64,000 nt of DNA from a virus, in the IMG/VR virus record IMGVR_UViG_3300009425_003618, positions 1 to 64,000 of that record; one strand, written 5' to 3'. The notes below the pieces were generated by a model, which saw only the letters and a program-made list of their open reading frames with translations, had not been told where the DNA came from and did not search any database. This document shows, in pieces, positions 19,177 to 28,933 of the stretch; within the stretch, counting starts at the first letter, position 1; every line of letters starts with the position of its first letter. The position numbers and the translations under genes are program-made.

Positions 19177-19205
19177 TTGTAGTTGGATGCGTTTTGTTAT
19201 AGTAT
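19177..19205 (+). promoter_or_regulatory. Possible promoter and palindrome before the 1909-residue gene
   Basis: The 60-bp gap holds TTGTAG, 17 nt, TAGTAT. The overlapping palindrome GTTATA-G-TATAAC spans 19196-19208 and leaves only about eight bases to the ATG. The -35 box is a weak match, so the palindrome could instead be an operator. Confidence 0.35.
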
Positions 19206-19213
19206 AACAGGTA

Positions 19214-22200
19214 ATGAGTACACCCGCATACGACAGAATGCAATACCTGCTTAAGCAAACGCAGGAAGGAGGTGCTCTTGGGCCTAACTCCTCGGCTTAC
19301 AGTGCTCTTGCACAGGAGGGGTATGGGGGCGCGGAACAGTCAAGCAACCTTGAAGATGACCCAACATCCTTGAAAAGAATCTTGGGCTACGCAGCTTCCC
19401 TCACCCTTGGTCACTACGCGACTACTCTTGGCAAGAAAATGGAGATGAATGAGGTTCATCACAAAGCATGGGTAGCTTTCGCCGCCGTCTATCACGCGGT
19501 GGCAAGAGCCACCGACACCCAAGTTATTAAGGAGGCGATGTGGCTGGCAAGCATGAAACCTTCCAACTCATGGGACAATCTGGTGAACTCCGAGGGACTT
19601 AGCTCGAGCTCGGCTTTCGGGCTACGGGTTTCAGCGGTGGAGGGGTTTATCGAAGGCGGTCACGGAGAAGAGCTTGAAAGAGCCTTTGCCGTAGCTCTTG
19701 TCTCTATTTTCGCAGCACGGTTCGCTGTTGGTGAAAATTTAAAACCTATAGGATGTATGGCGGCGTATGGGGCTGTCTTTAATTGGTTTAATTTGCGGAG
19801 GAGATATCTTTTGCCTGACAACGACGAAAACGCCCCTCTGATGGGTCTCGGGACGGGTGGCCTAGAAAGGTTAATGTCGGATAACTATGCCCCCGTATTT
19901 CGAGAGATCAATATATTAAGCCCCCAGACCGCAAAGGCGAGATCGACAATGTTTGGTTTTGAAGATTTGACCGAGGTGTTCCAGTCGCCAGTTGATAATC
20001 AATTAGAAAAAGATGCAGAACTCCAAGTATACAAGATTGAAGGGGAAATCCATTACGACGAATGGTGGTGGTACAATACCCCCAGTTGCGAAGATGTAGA
20101 AGTACCTATAGAAAATCCACAGGGGAAAGTCACGGGGTATATGAACATTGGCCCAATTTCATTTCCATGTGTTGACGAGTCAAAAAACGTGACCCCTATT
20201 ACGGGCACAGCCTTTAAAAGAACTTTTGTGGAAGCTCCTCCAGTCTCTGGGACTTACGACAAGGTAAACTCGGAATACATACAAGGAAAAACCAAATATT
20301 TTTACCCAACGCAGGATTACGGGGGTGACTTAACTTACGGGTTAGAGGATTACTACGAGCCAGCTGATTGTAGATGGATAACAACCATGGGCCGAGTTGG
20401 GTCTGCTGCAAATCACGTCATAACAGACTCTTCTAATTATGAACCGTATTATTTCATAAATAATCTGGAAAACGGTGAAGGGTCTCCCTTCCCAGGTTGG
20501 CATTGTAAGCTCAGTTTGGACGAAGGTTGGTGTCGGTCAAATGATCTTCATCTTATCGAAGGGGACTGTACTAGTCATGGACATGAGTGGGTCAAACCTG
20601 CGGCTTCCTGTATTCACCCAGCCCCTCCTCCACCGTCAGCCTTCCCGAATGAGGGTCCAGTAAGGGACATGAGCTTAAGACACAGTTTACGGATGGAAGA
20701 CCATGACGCTTCTGTAAATTATTGGGACGATTTGAGATCATGGGAATGGACCGGATTCGTAATGGCTCCATTACAATTTACAGACCTGAGGTATAACACC
20801 CTTTATAAAGATCACTACTCCAACCCCGTGCTAAACGGCCCAAACTTAGGTAGAAGGGCGTTCTCTTTCAAAAATGCTTCCACCGCCCAAGTCGTTGATG
20901 GAACATGCGGGCCTCCTCAACAATTTTCAAACCCTAACGATTCAAACCAATCGTACAACTTCAATGGCGGGCCGATGGTCTACGCCCAAGTGTGGACGCA
21001 GAACAGAACCAAGCGACAACAAACAAAGATTGGCTTATTCGTTGGAAATCCTTACAGGTATTGGGAAGACCCTTATGGAACTTTTGATCTCCACAGGACT
21101 GGCGGTTGGAATTTCCCGATAATAAAAGAAGCATATGGGCAAGGCTGGGCCGAGACGGTTGGTGGTTTCGTTAATATAGATTTTCATGGCACTAAAATTT
21201 CACCCAACTATAACGAGGGGGGAGACAGGCAATACAAATACCAAGGAGAAGAAGAGTCCTTTTTCGTTGGAACGGGGATAGACCCTCAAACAAACGAAAG
21301 ATACTCTGGCTTATGGAAAGGGGGGGGCGAATACGGGCCTTCATCTACGCCTTGGTTGCCCTATGACCCTGATCCCCCCGACCCATTTCATTACAATCAA
21401 GAACTGATTACTCCTCATAAGTTCTTTGGTATGGGGGATGGGTGTGTAGGCATACCAACGGAAACAGAGTGGTCGTTGAATGCGGGACAAAGATATTCTT
21501 ACCATAGCATAAACCTAACGGGGATAACTCACCCGTATCTAAAAACAATTACAGGTGTCATAGCTGAAGAGGTTAATAAGTATACAAATGGCGTAGAAGA
21601 ATTCTTTAAACCAGGCATACTGGGGCAGCATGGAGACAATTACTGGGATGATTTTGTCACTGGATGGATAAATACGGGAGACTACGCGGGGGAATCCGTC
21701 CACTGCTTGCACCTAAGAACTGGATACTCAACAACCCCAGGCTCACCCAAAACGAAGGTATACCATTGGTTGGGTACAGGTCAGTTCGATGTCCATTATA
21801 ATTTTCCGTATAAAGGCGTAGATTGCCTAATAAACCACGGACCAATATCTCCATACCCAAACATGAGTAAATGTTGCGATCTCTTTGCCCCGCCTTTTAA
21901 CGGGTGGACGGGCAATGCGATTTGTTACCCGACTACGACAACGACGATTGACCCATCAGCGACTACCACAACTTGCGATCCTTACGAGATGTGCACGACC
22001 ACGACACTGGACCCGATGGCTCAGTACGAATGCGATGACGGAATAAAGGTAACTTGCCCAGACGGCCTAGCACCAACTGAGTTCTACAATTCGGAAATCG
22101 GGCTCTGTGATTGGGATATGTGCACAATGGCCGGTTGCTATACCAAAGCCGATTGGTGGGATGACGTTATCATGTGGGACTCTGGCATCTTCCCTCACGA

Positions 22201-24943
22201 AAGAGATTGGGCGGAGCGAAAGCACAGACAAAGGAATGAAAATCCACCCAGGTATTGGTACGGACCCTACGCAAGCACCCATTTCACGTTTTTATATCCC
22301 AACGCTCAAGCTGTGTTGGACATCCACTACCCTTCGGGGTTACGGGATGAATTCCCCGTGACGGGTTTCCCAGAAAAAATAACATTTGACGTAGAAATAG
22401 AAGAATATCTAGTAAAAGACGTGGTTTCTGGTGGGTATATAGATGAAGATGGGGCAATCGTTTGGGATGAAATTTTAAAAAGCGAAGAAGGCGGACCTGC
22501 GCCATCTTTTACAACTGGAAACTCGGGACAGCACGGTATCCCGTGGAATTTGGTTGATGAAAATTACGTACCGCTAATTGAAAGATCATCAGACTGGCCG
22601 CCTCTACCAGGGGAAACCACCCCACCGTACACGAAGGTTCCTGGGATAGGCGAATGGCACGATCAGGTAGTAAACTACGCCCTTGCGAATGGGAGAAATT
22701 TTTCAACCTACGATCACCCGACTCGATTTGATAGGGGTAACCAATACGCTACTGGAGTAACTTACGGGTACGGAACGACGACCTCTAATGCTTCCTATGG
22801 TCAATTGCATTTTCCAGTTGGGGGATTTAATCTTTACTCGAAATATTCGTTCTCACAGGAAACCACTTACGCTAGACCCACATTTACTCTTAACACCCTT
22901 GAGAATAATACGACTAGCTTGTTGAAGTCTTTGAGTCTCGGCAATGAAGTATTCTATGACTGTGGGGGCAACGGGCTTAAGATATTCGATCCAAACCTGC
23001 CTCTGGACGAGTGGGGCGGTGGCGATCAGATGAGGCATGCTTATGATTACTATGACCCTATCTACTTCATGCCCATGCAAAGTAATCTGAGGGAAACGGG
23101 CGTATATAATCAGGGCGGTCTTGCTCGGGAAAATGAGCCCTTCACGGGAACACTGGTTCACCCAAAGCAAATATACGGTGACCGTTGGATGGGTTTAAGA
23201 CCACAGTCAGTGTTTAGTAAATTTACTTACGAACTTGAGTCAGGCTATAATGACGCGAGCGTCAACTCTTACGTTGCGGGAAGCCCAGGTGACCTAATCA
23301 CAGCTGAGACTGGCCGACACGGGACTCACGAAATCCTTTACAACAGCGAATATGATCCGACTTGTGCAGAGATAATTGGCGGATGGGATGAAACTGCGGG
23401 TATGGGGGGAGGCATGTGGTGCGGAAATATCTCCGAGTGCTATGATACGTGTACCGGGGTTTCAGGTCCACCACGTCCCCACGAAGTAAGGCTTACGGAA
23501 CATCCCTGTCTGAATTTCGAATTAGGCGATGAGGATGGCTCTTTCATCACGAGCAAGGATAATAGGGTTTGGCTGTTTAATTTAGACGCATCAGGAGTAG
23601 ACATGCACGTCAGAGCACCCGATTGCCTTTCGGGGTATCTCTTTAACGTTGGGGATAATCCTGGGGGCGGTGCATTGATGGGCGGCACGATGTCTACTCC
23701 AGGAGACCTCCTTGATGACCTGGGATTTGGTGGCGGCTCCCTCAACTCCCATGCGGCTACCGCAGCCCTAGGGTTCCGCATAACAGGAACAAGCATGTTA
23801 TGGAGCCTTGAGGAGGGAGCAGCCGTTCCAACGGAAGGAAATAAACAGATAGACTTCTTCAAGCCTGGGTGGGTGCAGGACCATAAAGTGGTTAGTTATA
23901 ATGGGGCTATTTACGAAAAAGAGGGGATACTTTACGAAAAACCATCCGACGAAGGGTGGAAAATGGGAGAAGATGCCCAAGGAAATGTCACGGGATACGA
24001 AACTCTACTCCGGTACGGGACTAGAATGGCAGTTAGTGCTGGTTCATCTGGACCTCAAAACAAATTAAGGGTATCTGGCTGGAAAGAAACATCTAGGGTC
24101 GCGATCAAGCTTTCGAATTTTGAAATCGCAAATTACGGGGCGTTCCCTCACGATTCTTATTTTTCGATGGAGGAAAGTGGTAACGCCATGGTAACGGGCC
24201 GGTTGGATCATGTATGCGCGGCTGAAGCGTCCATTTATTCAGAAGGTATAGTGCTGGAAGACAAAAGTGATGACCCGTTGAGGGATGTATTGGACTACCC
24301 TCATTACGCCTCGCCGACAATCAAGAGGCCGGGGGTTGAGCTTCCTTCGGGGAACTATATATATGGCGAGTATACCCCTGACGAAGAAGTAGTACCAATG
24401 AAACATATTTCCTTGGCTCCATCTAGAATGATGGTAAGAAAGCTTGAATGGTTCATTATGGGCACAGGCCAAGAGAATTACTTTGAGTTATTTAAGGGAG
24501 AACCTCACTTCTACAACAGGTACATCTGGCCCACTCGAAGCGACATGTCTCAGTGGAACGGGGGAACGTTATCGTGGGAAAGTTCACCCCCGGTAGATGC
24601 CGTAACGTACCCGCTTACTGAACTGATGATCTCCGCTCAAGCAGGTCAACCGACCCCCGACAAGGCTCAAAGCGAATTTATCCAAAGAAACTATGCATTA
24701 ACGCAACATATCGCTTTCTATGACGGTGTTGTGCTAGACCCGACGATAAATAAGGAGTGGCGGGTAGATTTGGACATTAAGTTCTCCGTCCAGCCGAAGA
24801 CTTCCTACTTTGTTGCCCAGGGTACATCCGTATTGGATGTTATGAACGAGATTGTCCCTGCCGCCAAACAAACGCTATGGGAAGATGGTTCTGACTCTAG
24901 CGAAGGGGGCGAAGAAGGGGTGGTCGGGATAATTAGTGATTAA
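19214..24943 (+). CDS. Giant 1909-residue virion-like protein with Thr-rich linker
   Basis: This is a single 5.7-kb frame. The first 250 residues are Ala-rich and helical with moderately hydrophobic stretches; the rest is Gly/Tyr/Trp/Asn-rich and looks beta-structured. A Thr-rich, mucin-like linker (runs of T-T-T-T) with surrounding cysteines spans about residues 900-985, and a Cys/His cluster lies at about 430-470. No known domain was recognised. Its stop codon overlaps that of the convergent polymerase gene by four bases (TTAA). Together with the 2614-residue neighbour it probably builds a host-contact structure of the virion; this is inference from size, composition and position. Confidence 0.6.
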   Translation: MSTPAYDRMQYLLKQTQEGGALGPNSSAYSALAQEGYGGAEQSSNLEDDPTSLKRILGYAASLTLGHYATTLGKKMEMNEVHHKAWVAFAAVYHAVARATDTQVIKEAMWLASMKPSNSWDNLVNSEGLSSSSAFGLRVSAVEGFIEGGHGEELERAFAVALVSIFAARFAVGENLKPIGCMAAYGAVFNWFNLRRRYLLPDNDENAPLMGLGTGGLERLMSDNYAPVFREINILSPQTAKARSTMFGFEDLTEVFQSPVDNQLEKDAELQVYKIEGEIHYDEWWWYNTPSCEDVEVPIENPQGKVTGYMNIGPISFPCVDESKNVTPITGTAFKRTFVEAPPVSGTYDKVNSEYIQGKTKYFYPTQDYGGDLTYGLEDYYEPADCRWITTMGRVGSAANHVITDSSNYEPYYFINNLENGEGSPFPGWHCKLSLDEGWCRSNDLHLIEGDCTSHGHEWVKPAASCIHPAPPPPSAFPNEGPVRDMSLRHSLRMEDHDASVNYWDDLRSWEWTGFVMAPLQFTDLRYNTLYKDHYSNPVLNGPNLGRRAFSFKNASTAQVVDGTCGPPQQFSNPNDSNQSYNFNGGPMVYAQVWTQNRTKRQQTKIGLFVGNPYRYWEDPYGTFDLHRTGGWNFPIIKEAYGQGWAETVGGFVNIDFHGTKISPNYNEGGDRQYKYQGEEESFFVGTGIDPQTNERYSGLWKGGGEYGPSSTPWLPYDPDPPDPFHYNQELITPHKFFGMGDGCVGIPTETEWSLNAGQRYSYHSINLTGITHPYLKTITGVIAEEVNKYTNGVEEFFKPGILGQHGDNYWDDFVTGWINTGDYAGESVHCLHLRTGYSTTPGSPKTKVYHWLGTGQFDVHYNFPYKGVDCLINHGPISPYPNMSKCCDLFAPPFNGWTGNAICYPTTTTTIDPSATTTTCDPYEMCTTTTLDPMAQYECDDGIKVTCPDGLAPTEFYNSEIGLCDWDMCTMAGCYTKADWWDDVIMWDSGIFPHERDWAERKHRQRNENPPRYWYGPYASTHFTFLYPNAQAVLDIHYPSGLRDEFPVTGFPEKITFDVEIEEYLVKDVVSGGYIDEDGAIVWDEILKSEEGGPAPSFTTGNSGQHGIPWNLVDENYVPLIERSSDWPPLPGETTPPYTKVPGIGEWHDQVVNYALANGRNFSTYDHPTRFDRGNQYATGVTYGYGTTTSNASYGQLHFPVGGFNLYSKYSFSQETTYARPTFTLNTLENNTTSLLKSLSLGNEVFYDCGGNGLKIFDPNLPLDEWGGGDQMRHAYDYYDPIYFMPMQSNLRETGVYNQGGLARENEPFTGTLVHPKQIYGDRWMGLRPQSVFSKFTYELESGYNDASVNSYVAGSPGDLITAETGRHGTHEILYNSEYDPTCAEIIGGWDETAGMGGGMWCGNISECYDTCTGVSGPPRPHEVRLTEHPCLNFELGDEDGSFITSKDNRVWLFNLDASGVDMHVRAPDCLSGYLFNVGDNPGGGALMGGTMSTPGDLLDDLGFGGGSLNSHAATAALGFRITGTSMLWSLEEGAAVPTEGNKQIDFFKPGWVQDHKVVSYNGAIYEKEGILYEKPSDEGWKMGEDAQGNVTGYETLLRYGTRMAVSAGSSGPQNKLRVSGWKETSRVAIKLSNFEIANYGAFPHDSYFSMEESGNAMVTGRLDHVCAAEASIYSEGIVLEDKSDDPLRDVLDYPHYASPTIKRPGVELPSGNYIYGEYTPDEEVVPMKHISLAPSRMMVRKLEWFIMGTGQENYFELFKGEPHFYNRYIWPTRSDMSQWNGGTLSWESSPPVDAVTYPLTELMISAQAGQPTPDKAQSEFIQRNYALTQHIAFYDGVVLDPTINKEWRVDLDIKFSVQPKTSYFVAQGTSVLDVMNEIVPAAKQTLWEDGSDSSEGGEEGVVGIISD

Positions 24944-27549
24944 CTTGATTTTTTCTTTGCTGATTTCATGTCAGAATACTTTGTGTAGATTTTGTTTGTC
25001 TGCACAATAATTCTGTCAGCAAATATGGTATTATCATCCTGCTTCTGTCCCACCACTACTACAATATTTTTATCTTCTGGAAGAACTCCGTTATTCTCAT
25101 CTTCGCACATCTCAACCTTATCATTGAAAAGCATGACCTTGACTCTCCCTGTTTCGTCGTCTACCTCCGTGATAAGGTAGCGGTTCCCATTCTTTGATGT
25201 CCTTAGTGCTGGCTTGCTGACCACAGTGCCTATGAAGGTAACCTTGCGACCCTTTCTTTGCTCGTTTACCTCACCCAGCCCCATTAAATCGGGGCTTTTT
25301 TCTATGAAAATATCTTTTAGGGCTTTGCCGTATGTATATCCCAGTAAGTGTTTTTCATAATACCAATTCGCGAAGCTTTCTGACTTGCTGTTTTGGTCGT
25401 AAATAGCTTTATATGGAAGAGACTTTTTCTTAATGGTCTCGTGACGAGATTCTTTAACGCACGGCTTCACCACCCCTTTTTGTGTGACCTCGGTTTTAGA
25501 TAGTAGGGTTTTAAATATTTGAACCAAGTCGTCCCTGTGTTGTCCAGCCAGCCCCAAACATAATCTCTTCTCCCTCTCTGTTAAGACGTTCCAAAGTTGC
25601 GCCTCGTACGCTACCTTTGATCGAGATTGCTTAAACCCCTGCAAAGCTCCCGAGTGAATCAGAGCGCATAAGATGCTTACCGTAAGTCCAGCCTCCTTGG
25701 CTGCTTCAAATACTTCTAGTTTCGTCGAGCTATCTTTTTTGAAGTCATTTAATTTCTGAATAGACTTATCGGAAATCCCTTTTATAGATATAAGGCCAAA
25801 CCTAATGTCTTCCCCTTCCATGGAGAAATCCATTTTAGATTTGATGATGTTCGGCGGCAGCAAGGTTATGTTAAAGCTCGCCATCTCCTTTTGGATTTTT
25901 GAAATTTCGCTTATAGAGTCTCCCTCGTGGCGGGTCATCTTAAGTAAACTAAGAAAAAATTGCTGTGGATACTTGAACTTTAGATAGATCGTCGAGGCTG
26001 ACAAGGCAGCATAAGAAATTGAGTGCGACTTATTGAAGGAGTAATTCGCCGAGTCTTCGAGAATCTTCCAGAGAATGTCTCCGATGTCGGGGTCGAGATT
26101 TTGTTCTTTAACCCTGTCCTTGATTTTCTTTTTCCATTTTTTTACTTCCGCTCTTTTCTTTTTACCGACAATACGACGCAACAGTTCAGCCTCGTCGAGA
26201 GTGAAGCCGATCTTGTTCGCCATCTGCATCATCTGCTCCTGATACAAGCAGACACCACCTGTTGATGCCAAAATGTCATCAAAGAATGGGTGTATGGATT
26301 CTTTCACCCCATTGTTTGAGTAGTTAGCATACTGGTCAACAAAAGCTAACGCACCTGGGCGAGCCAAAGCCAGCACAGCACTTAGCTCTTCTAGATTTTT
26401 AGGCATTACCTTTCGGCAAACCTTGTAATTAGTGTCAGCTTCAATCTGAAATAAACCGTGAGGGGTTTTTAGGTCTTGAAGGTTCCGATAGATTTCCTTT
26501 TCATTGAAATCAACATCTTCAACTTCGATACCAAGGCTTTTGCATACGTCATCTATGACTGATACAGACCTTAGGCCCAGTAAGTCCAACTTGACATTGG
26601 TCAAGGAGGTCCAATTCATGTCGTAAGAAGAGATAGATGCCTTCTCTGAGGAAAGTTCTGTTGGGCAGCTATCGTCCATATCTTCAAATGACAAGGACAA
26701 GGCGGAAGCGTGGACCCCTTTGTTTTTAATTAAGCCCCTCAGTTTTAGGGCGATATCATAAGACCGTCTATTCTCATCGCACCATTCTTGTAGCTCGCTT
26801 ACCTCGTCATAAGCTTCTGAAATGTCCATAACCTTACCAAAAACCTTTGGTATCATAGATGAGACAAGGTTCATCTCCTGCTCCGTTTTACTCCCTACGA
26901 TTTTACCACACTCTTTTACACAGAGTTTTCCGCTAAGAGTGTTGAATGTAATGATTTTGGATGTCCGACCTTGAAATTTGTCTTCCAGATACTTAATTAC
27001 GTTTTGTCGGTTGTAGTAACAAATATCCAAATCAACGTCGCACATTAGGGAGCCATCAAGATAAGTTATACCCTTCACCACCTTCTTTTTTGCTCGAATC
27101 TTCGAGATAAACCTCTCGAAATAAAGACCGTACTTAATCGGGTCAACCTTGGTCACCCCAATCAGGTAAAGTATAAGGCTCCCCGCTGCACTGCCACGGC
27201 CAAGGCCCGTTGGTATATCGTTTCGTTCGCAGTAATTAATTACATCCCAAACTAAAAGTATATAATCAACAAAACCTAAATCTTTTAAAGTAGATAACTC
27301 ATACTTAGCCCTATCAACATACTCATTAAAATTAGGGTCTTTTTTATTTATTTTTAAATTTTTAAATCCAGTGTTAGCTAATGAACGCAAGAAATCGTAA
27401 TTGCTAATGTCTTCACTGACACCAATCTCTCTTTTGTACTTATCCTCTATCTCGAAAGTAGGTAAACGTACCCCGTGCAAGGGGAGGTCTATGCCTTTAA
27501 AGTGAGACTTAAAATCTATATCTCTATTTCCCATTTTAACTTGTTCCAT
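24940..27549 (-). CDS. dnaE: DNA polymerase III alpha subunit, palm-to-OB part (split gene)
   Basis: This 869-residue product carries the polymerase core of a C-family (bacterial PolIII) enzyme. Seen in order are P-T-G-L-G-R-G-S-A-A-G-S at about 113-124, V-D-P-I-K-Y-G-L-Y-F-E-R-F at about 135-147, the metal-binding D-V-D-L-D at 171-175, a K-L-D-L-L-G-L motif near 330 with the third catalytic Asp, the Y-Q-E-Q-M-M fingers region, and an OB fold near 775-845. It lacks the PHP domain, which is encoded two genes upstream. The two products together give about 1127 residues, the normal length of DnaE. The start could also be the Met at residue 6. It must assemble with the separate PHP product or act without it. 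Confidence 0.93.
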   Translation of the reverse strand: MEQVKMGNRDIDFKSHFKGIDLPLHGVRLPTFEIEDKYKREIGVSEDISNYDFLRSLANTGFKNLKINKKDPNFNEYVDRAKYELSTLKDLGFVDYILLVWDVINYCERNDIPTGLGRGSAAGSLILYLIGVTKVDPIKYGLYFERFISKIRAKKKVVKGITYLDGSLMCDVDLDICYYNRQNVIKYLEDKFQGRTSKIITFNTLSGKLCVKECGKIVGSKTEQEMNLVSSMIPKVFGKVMDISEAYDEVSELQEWCDENRRSYDIALKLRGLIKNKGVHASALSLSFEDMDDSCPTELSSEKASISSYDMNWTSLTNVKLDLLGLRSVSVIDDVCKSLGIEVEDVDFNEKEIYRNLQDLKTPHGLFQIEADTNYKVCRKVMPKNLEELSAVLALARPGALAFVDQYANYSNNGVKESIHPFFDDILASTGGVCLYQEQMMQMANKIGFTLDEAELLRRIVGKKKRAEVKKWKKKIKDRVKEQNLDPDIGDILWKILEDSANYSFNKSHSISYAALSASTIYLKFKYPQQFFLSLLKMTRHEGDSISEISKIQKEMASFNITLLPPNIIKSKMDFSMEGEDIRFGLISIKGISDKSIQKLNDFKKDSSTKLEVFEAAKEAGLTVSILCALIHSGALQGFKQSRSKVAYEAQLWNVLTEREKRLCLGLAGQHRDDLVQIFKTLLSKTEVTQKGVVKPCVKESRHETIKKKSLPYKAIYDQNSKSESFANWYYEKHLLGYTYGKALKDIFIEKSPDLMGLGEVNEQRKGRKVTFIGTVVSKPALRTSKNGNRYLITEVDDETGRVKVMLFNDKVEMCEDENNGVLPEDKNIVVVVGQKQDDNTIFADRIIVQTNKIYTKYSDMKSAKKKSS

Positions 27550-28157
27550 ACTTTTAGGTTTAGCTCTAAATCAACAATAGCATTATGCAGACTATCGTAG
27601 TCGTGGTCGAGCTTGTACCCCTTCGCTAAGGCCATCAGGTTCGTTCTAACGCCCTTTTTACGTGTATTGGCCATTCGGTACTGGTACTCCAGTAAAGTGC
27701 CCTCACCCTCATTGTAGGGCATCCCCATCTTTAACCCTCTGGCTAGGGCATTTGTATCTAAAATCTTAGGCATTATACTCTTATAATCGCAGTTATTAAG
27801 CCTGTAATAATCTCGGAGTAAGTAAAGGTCGAAGTGGAGCATGTTATGTGCAATGATCCAATCAGCTTTATCAAGCCAATCCTTGATGGTCGGGAAGGCT
27901 TGTTCAGGGGGGATACCCTTCTTCTCCATCGTTCTTTCGCTGTATTTGGTGATCCTAGCTGCCGCCTCACCGATTTTAAGGTCTGTATCCCACTTAATGT
28001 AAAAGTCTTTCTCGGCAGTTTTCTTGCCGTCCACAGCCTTAATCATGGCAATCTGCCAAGGGAGATTGAAGGAACTACTTAAGCACAAATTAAAGGTCTC
28101 GCAATCTATGAGAACATAAGTCTTAGACTTATCGAATCGGAGGAGGTGTTCACGCAT
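27516..28157 (-). CDS. dnaQ: DnaQ-type 3'-5' proofreading exonuclease (DEDDh)
   Basis: From the ATG at 28157 the protein has 213 residues. It shows all DEDDh motifs: L-I-D-C-E-T (D18, E20), H-N-M-L-H-F-D (D110) and L-H-N-A-I-V-D (H191, D196). It would remove misincorporated 3' nucleotides for the phage polymerase. The gene sits exactly between the two halves of the polymerase gene, in a different reading frame. It overlaps the PHP gene by eight bases and the core gene by 34. An upstream in-frame start at 28202 would lengthen the first overlap to 53 bases; 28157 is preferred because a GGGGG-rich purine stretch precedes it. Confidence 0.92.
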   Translation of the reverse strand: MREHLLRFDKSKTYVLIDCETFNLCLSSSFNLPWQIAMIKAVDGKKTAEKDFYIKWDTDLKIGEAAARITKYSERTMEKKGIPPEQAFPTIKDWLDKADWIIAHNMLHFDLYLLRDYYRLNNCDYKSIMPKILDTNALARGLKMGMPYNEGEGTLLEYQYRMANTRKKGVRTNLMALAKGYKLDHDYDSLHNAIVDLELNLKVWNKLKWEIEI

Positions 28158-28926
28158 GGGAACCCCCTGTTTCCCCCATCCAGCTTTCGAAGCAGAATTC
28201 ATCGCTGCACATGTGGTCTATATTCGGTTTCTCTAGGCTGGACCTATTGTTAATGCATCTAAAGGTAAGGTAAGCTAAAAAATCATCCCTGTTCTTGTAG
28301 AAAATGCTTTTAATTTTTTGTACGGAATGACCAGAGGACTCGATATAATTTAAAACCCTGTCTCTAATGAGGTCATCGAATGGGACATCGTTGTCTTCTA
28401 GCAGAAACACGGGGTCGCAAAAGTCGAACTCGGGTATGCATGTTGCACCCTCTAGGGAATTTCGATGCAAGAAAGAATCATAAAATGGCACACACAACAT
28501 CAGGTCATCATTATTCCAAAATGTTTTTAGGGTTTTGAAGTCCATGTTTGGCACGTAGTAGAACCCCTCTTTGGCAGCGAAGCTCCAAATTTTTATCAAT
28601 CTTTTATAACCCTCCGTATTCTTGGCAAAAATGATATACTTACAACGAGACTTAAGGGCTTCCTCGTCTTTTTCTCCAATATCACACAAGAAGCTCAACC
28701 TAAGTCCAAAGTTAAGTTTTACTTTGTTGTCTTTGCTGTTTTGGTAAGCCTCCAAAAAGCCGCCGAAAGAATCCTCCACAAGGAAAAGCTCGTCTATATT
28801 ATTTTCTAGAAGGATATCGAAAATAGAGGCGGGCGCGTCTGAGGCTTGCCCACCAGGAGCACCCAAGGTCAGTATAGACCTACCCAAAGAGTAATGAGAC
28901 TTGAATACTGGAATTGTTGCGGTCAC
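28150..28926 (-). CDS. dnaE: DNA polymerase III alpha subunit, PHP domain (split gene)
   Basis: This product of about 258 residues matches the N-terminal PHP region of DnaE. It has Y-S-L near the start, G-F-Y-Y-V-P-N-M-D in the middle (DnaE has G-F-Y-Y-K-P-R-I-D), and near the end an R-C-I-N-N-R-S-S-L segment followed by F-C-F-E-S, the end of the PHP/thumb linker. It ends where DnaE would continue into the palm. The expected first metal-binding His (H-S-D-Y-S in DnaE) reads K-S-H-Y-S here, so the PHP metal site is probably degenerate. GTG at 28926 is chosen because a promoter covers the upstream alternative TTG at 28965 and places the transcript start next to this GTG. Confidence 0.85.
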   Translation of the reverse strand: MTATIPVFKSHYSLGRSILTLGAPGGQASDAPASIFDILLENNIDELFLVEDSFGGFLEAYQNSKDNKVKLNFGLRLSFLCDIGEKDEEALKSRCKYIIFAKNTEGYKRLIKIWSFAAKEGFYYVPNMDFKTLKTFWNNDDLMLCVPFYDSFLHRNSLEGATCIPEFDFCDPVFLLEDNDVPFDDLIRDRVLNYIESSGHSVQKIKSIFYKNRDDFLAYLTFRCINNRSSLEKPNIDHMCSDEFCFESWMGETGGSHA

Positions 28927-28933
28927 GGAGAAT

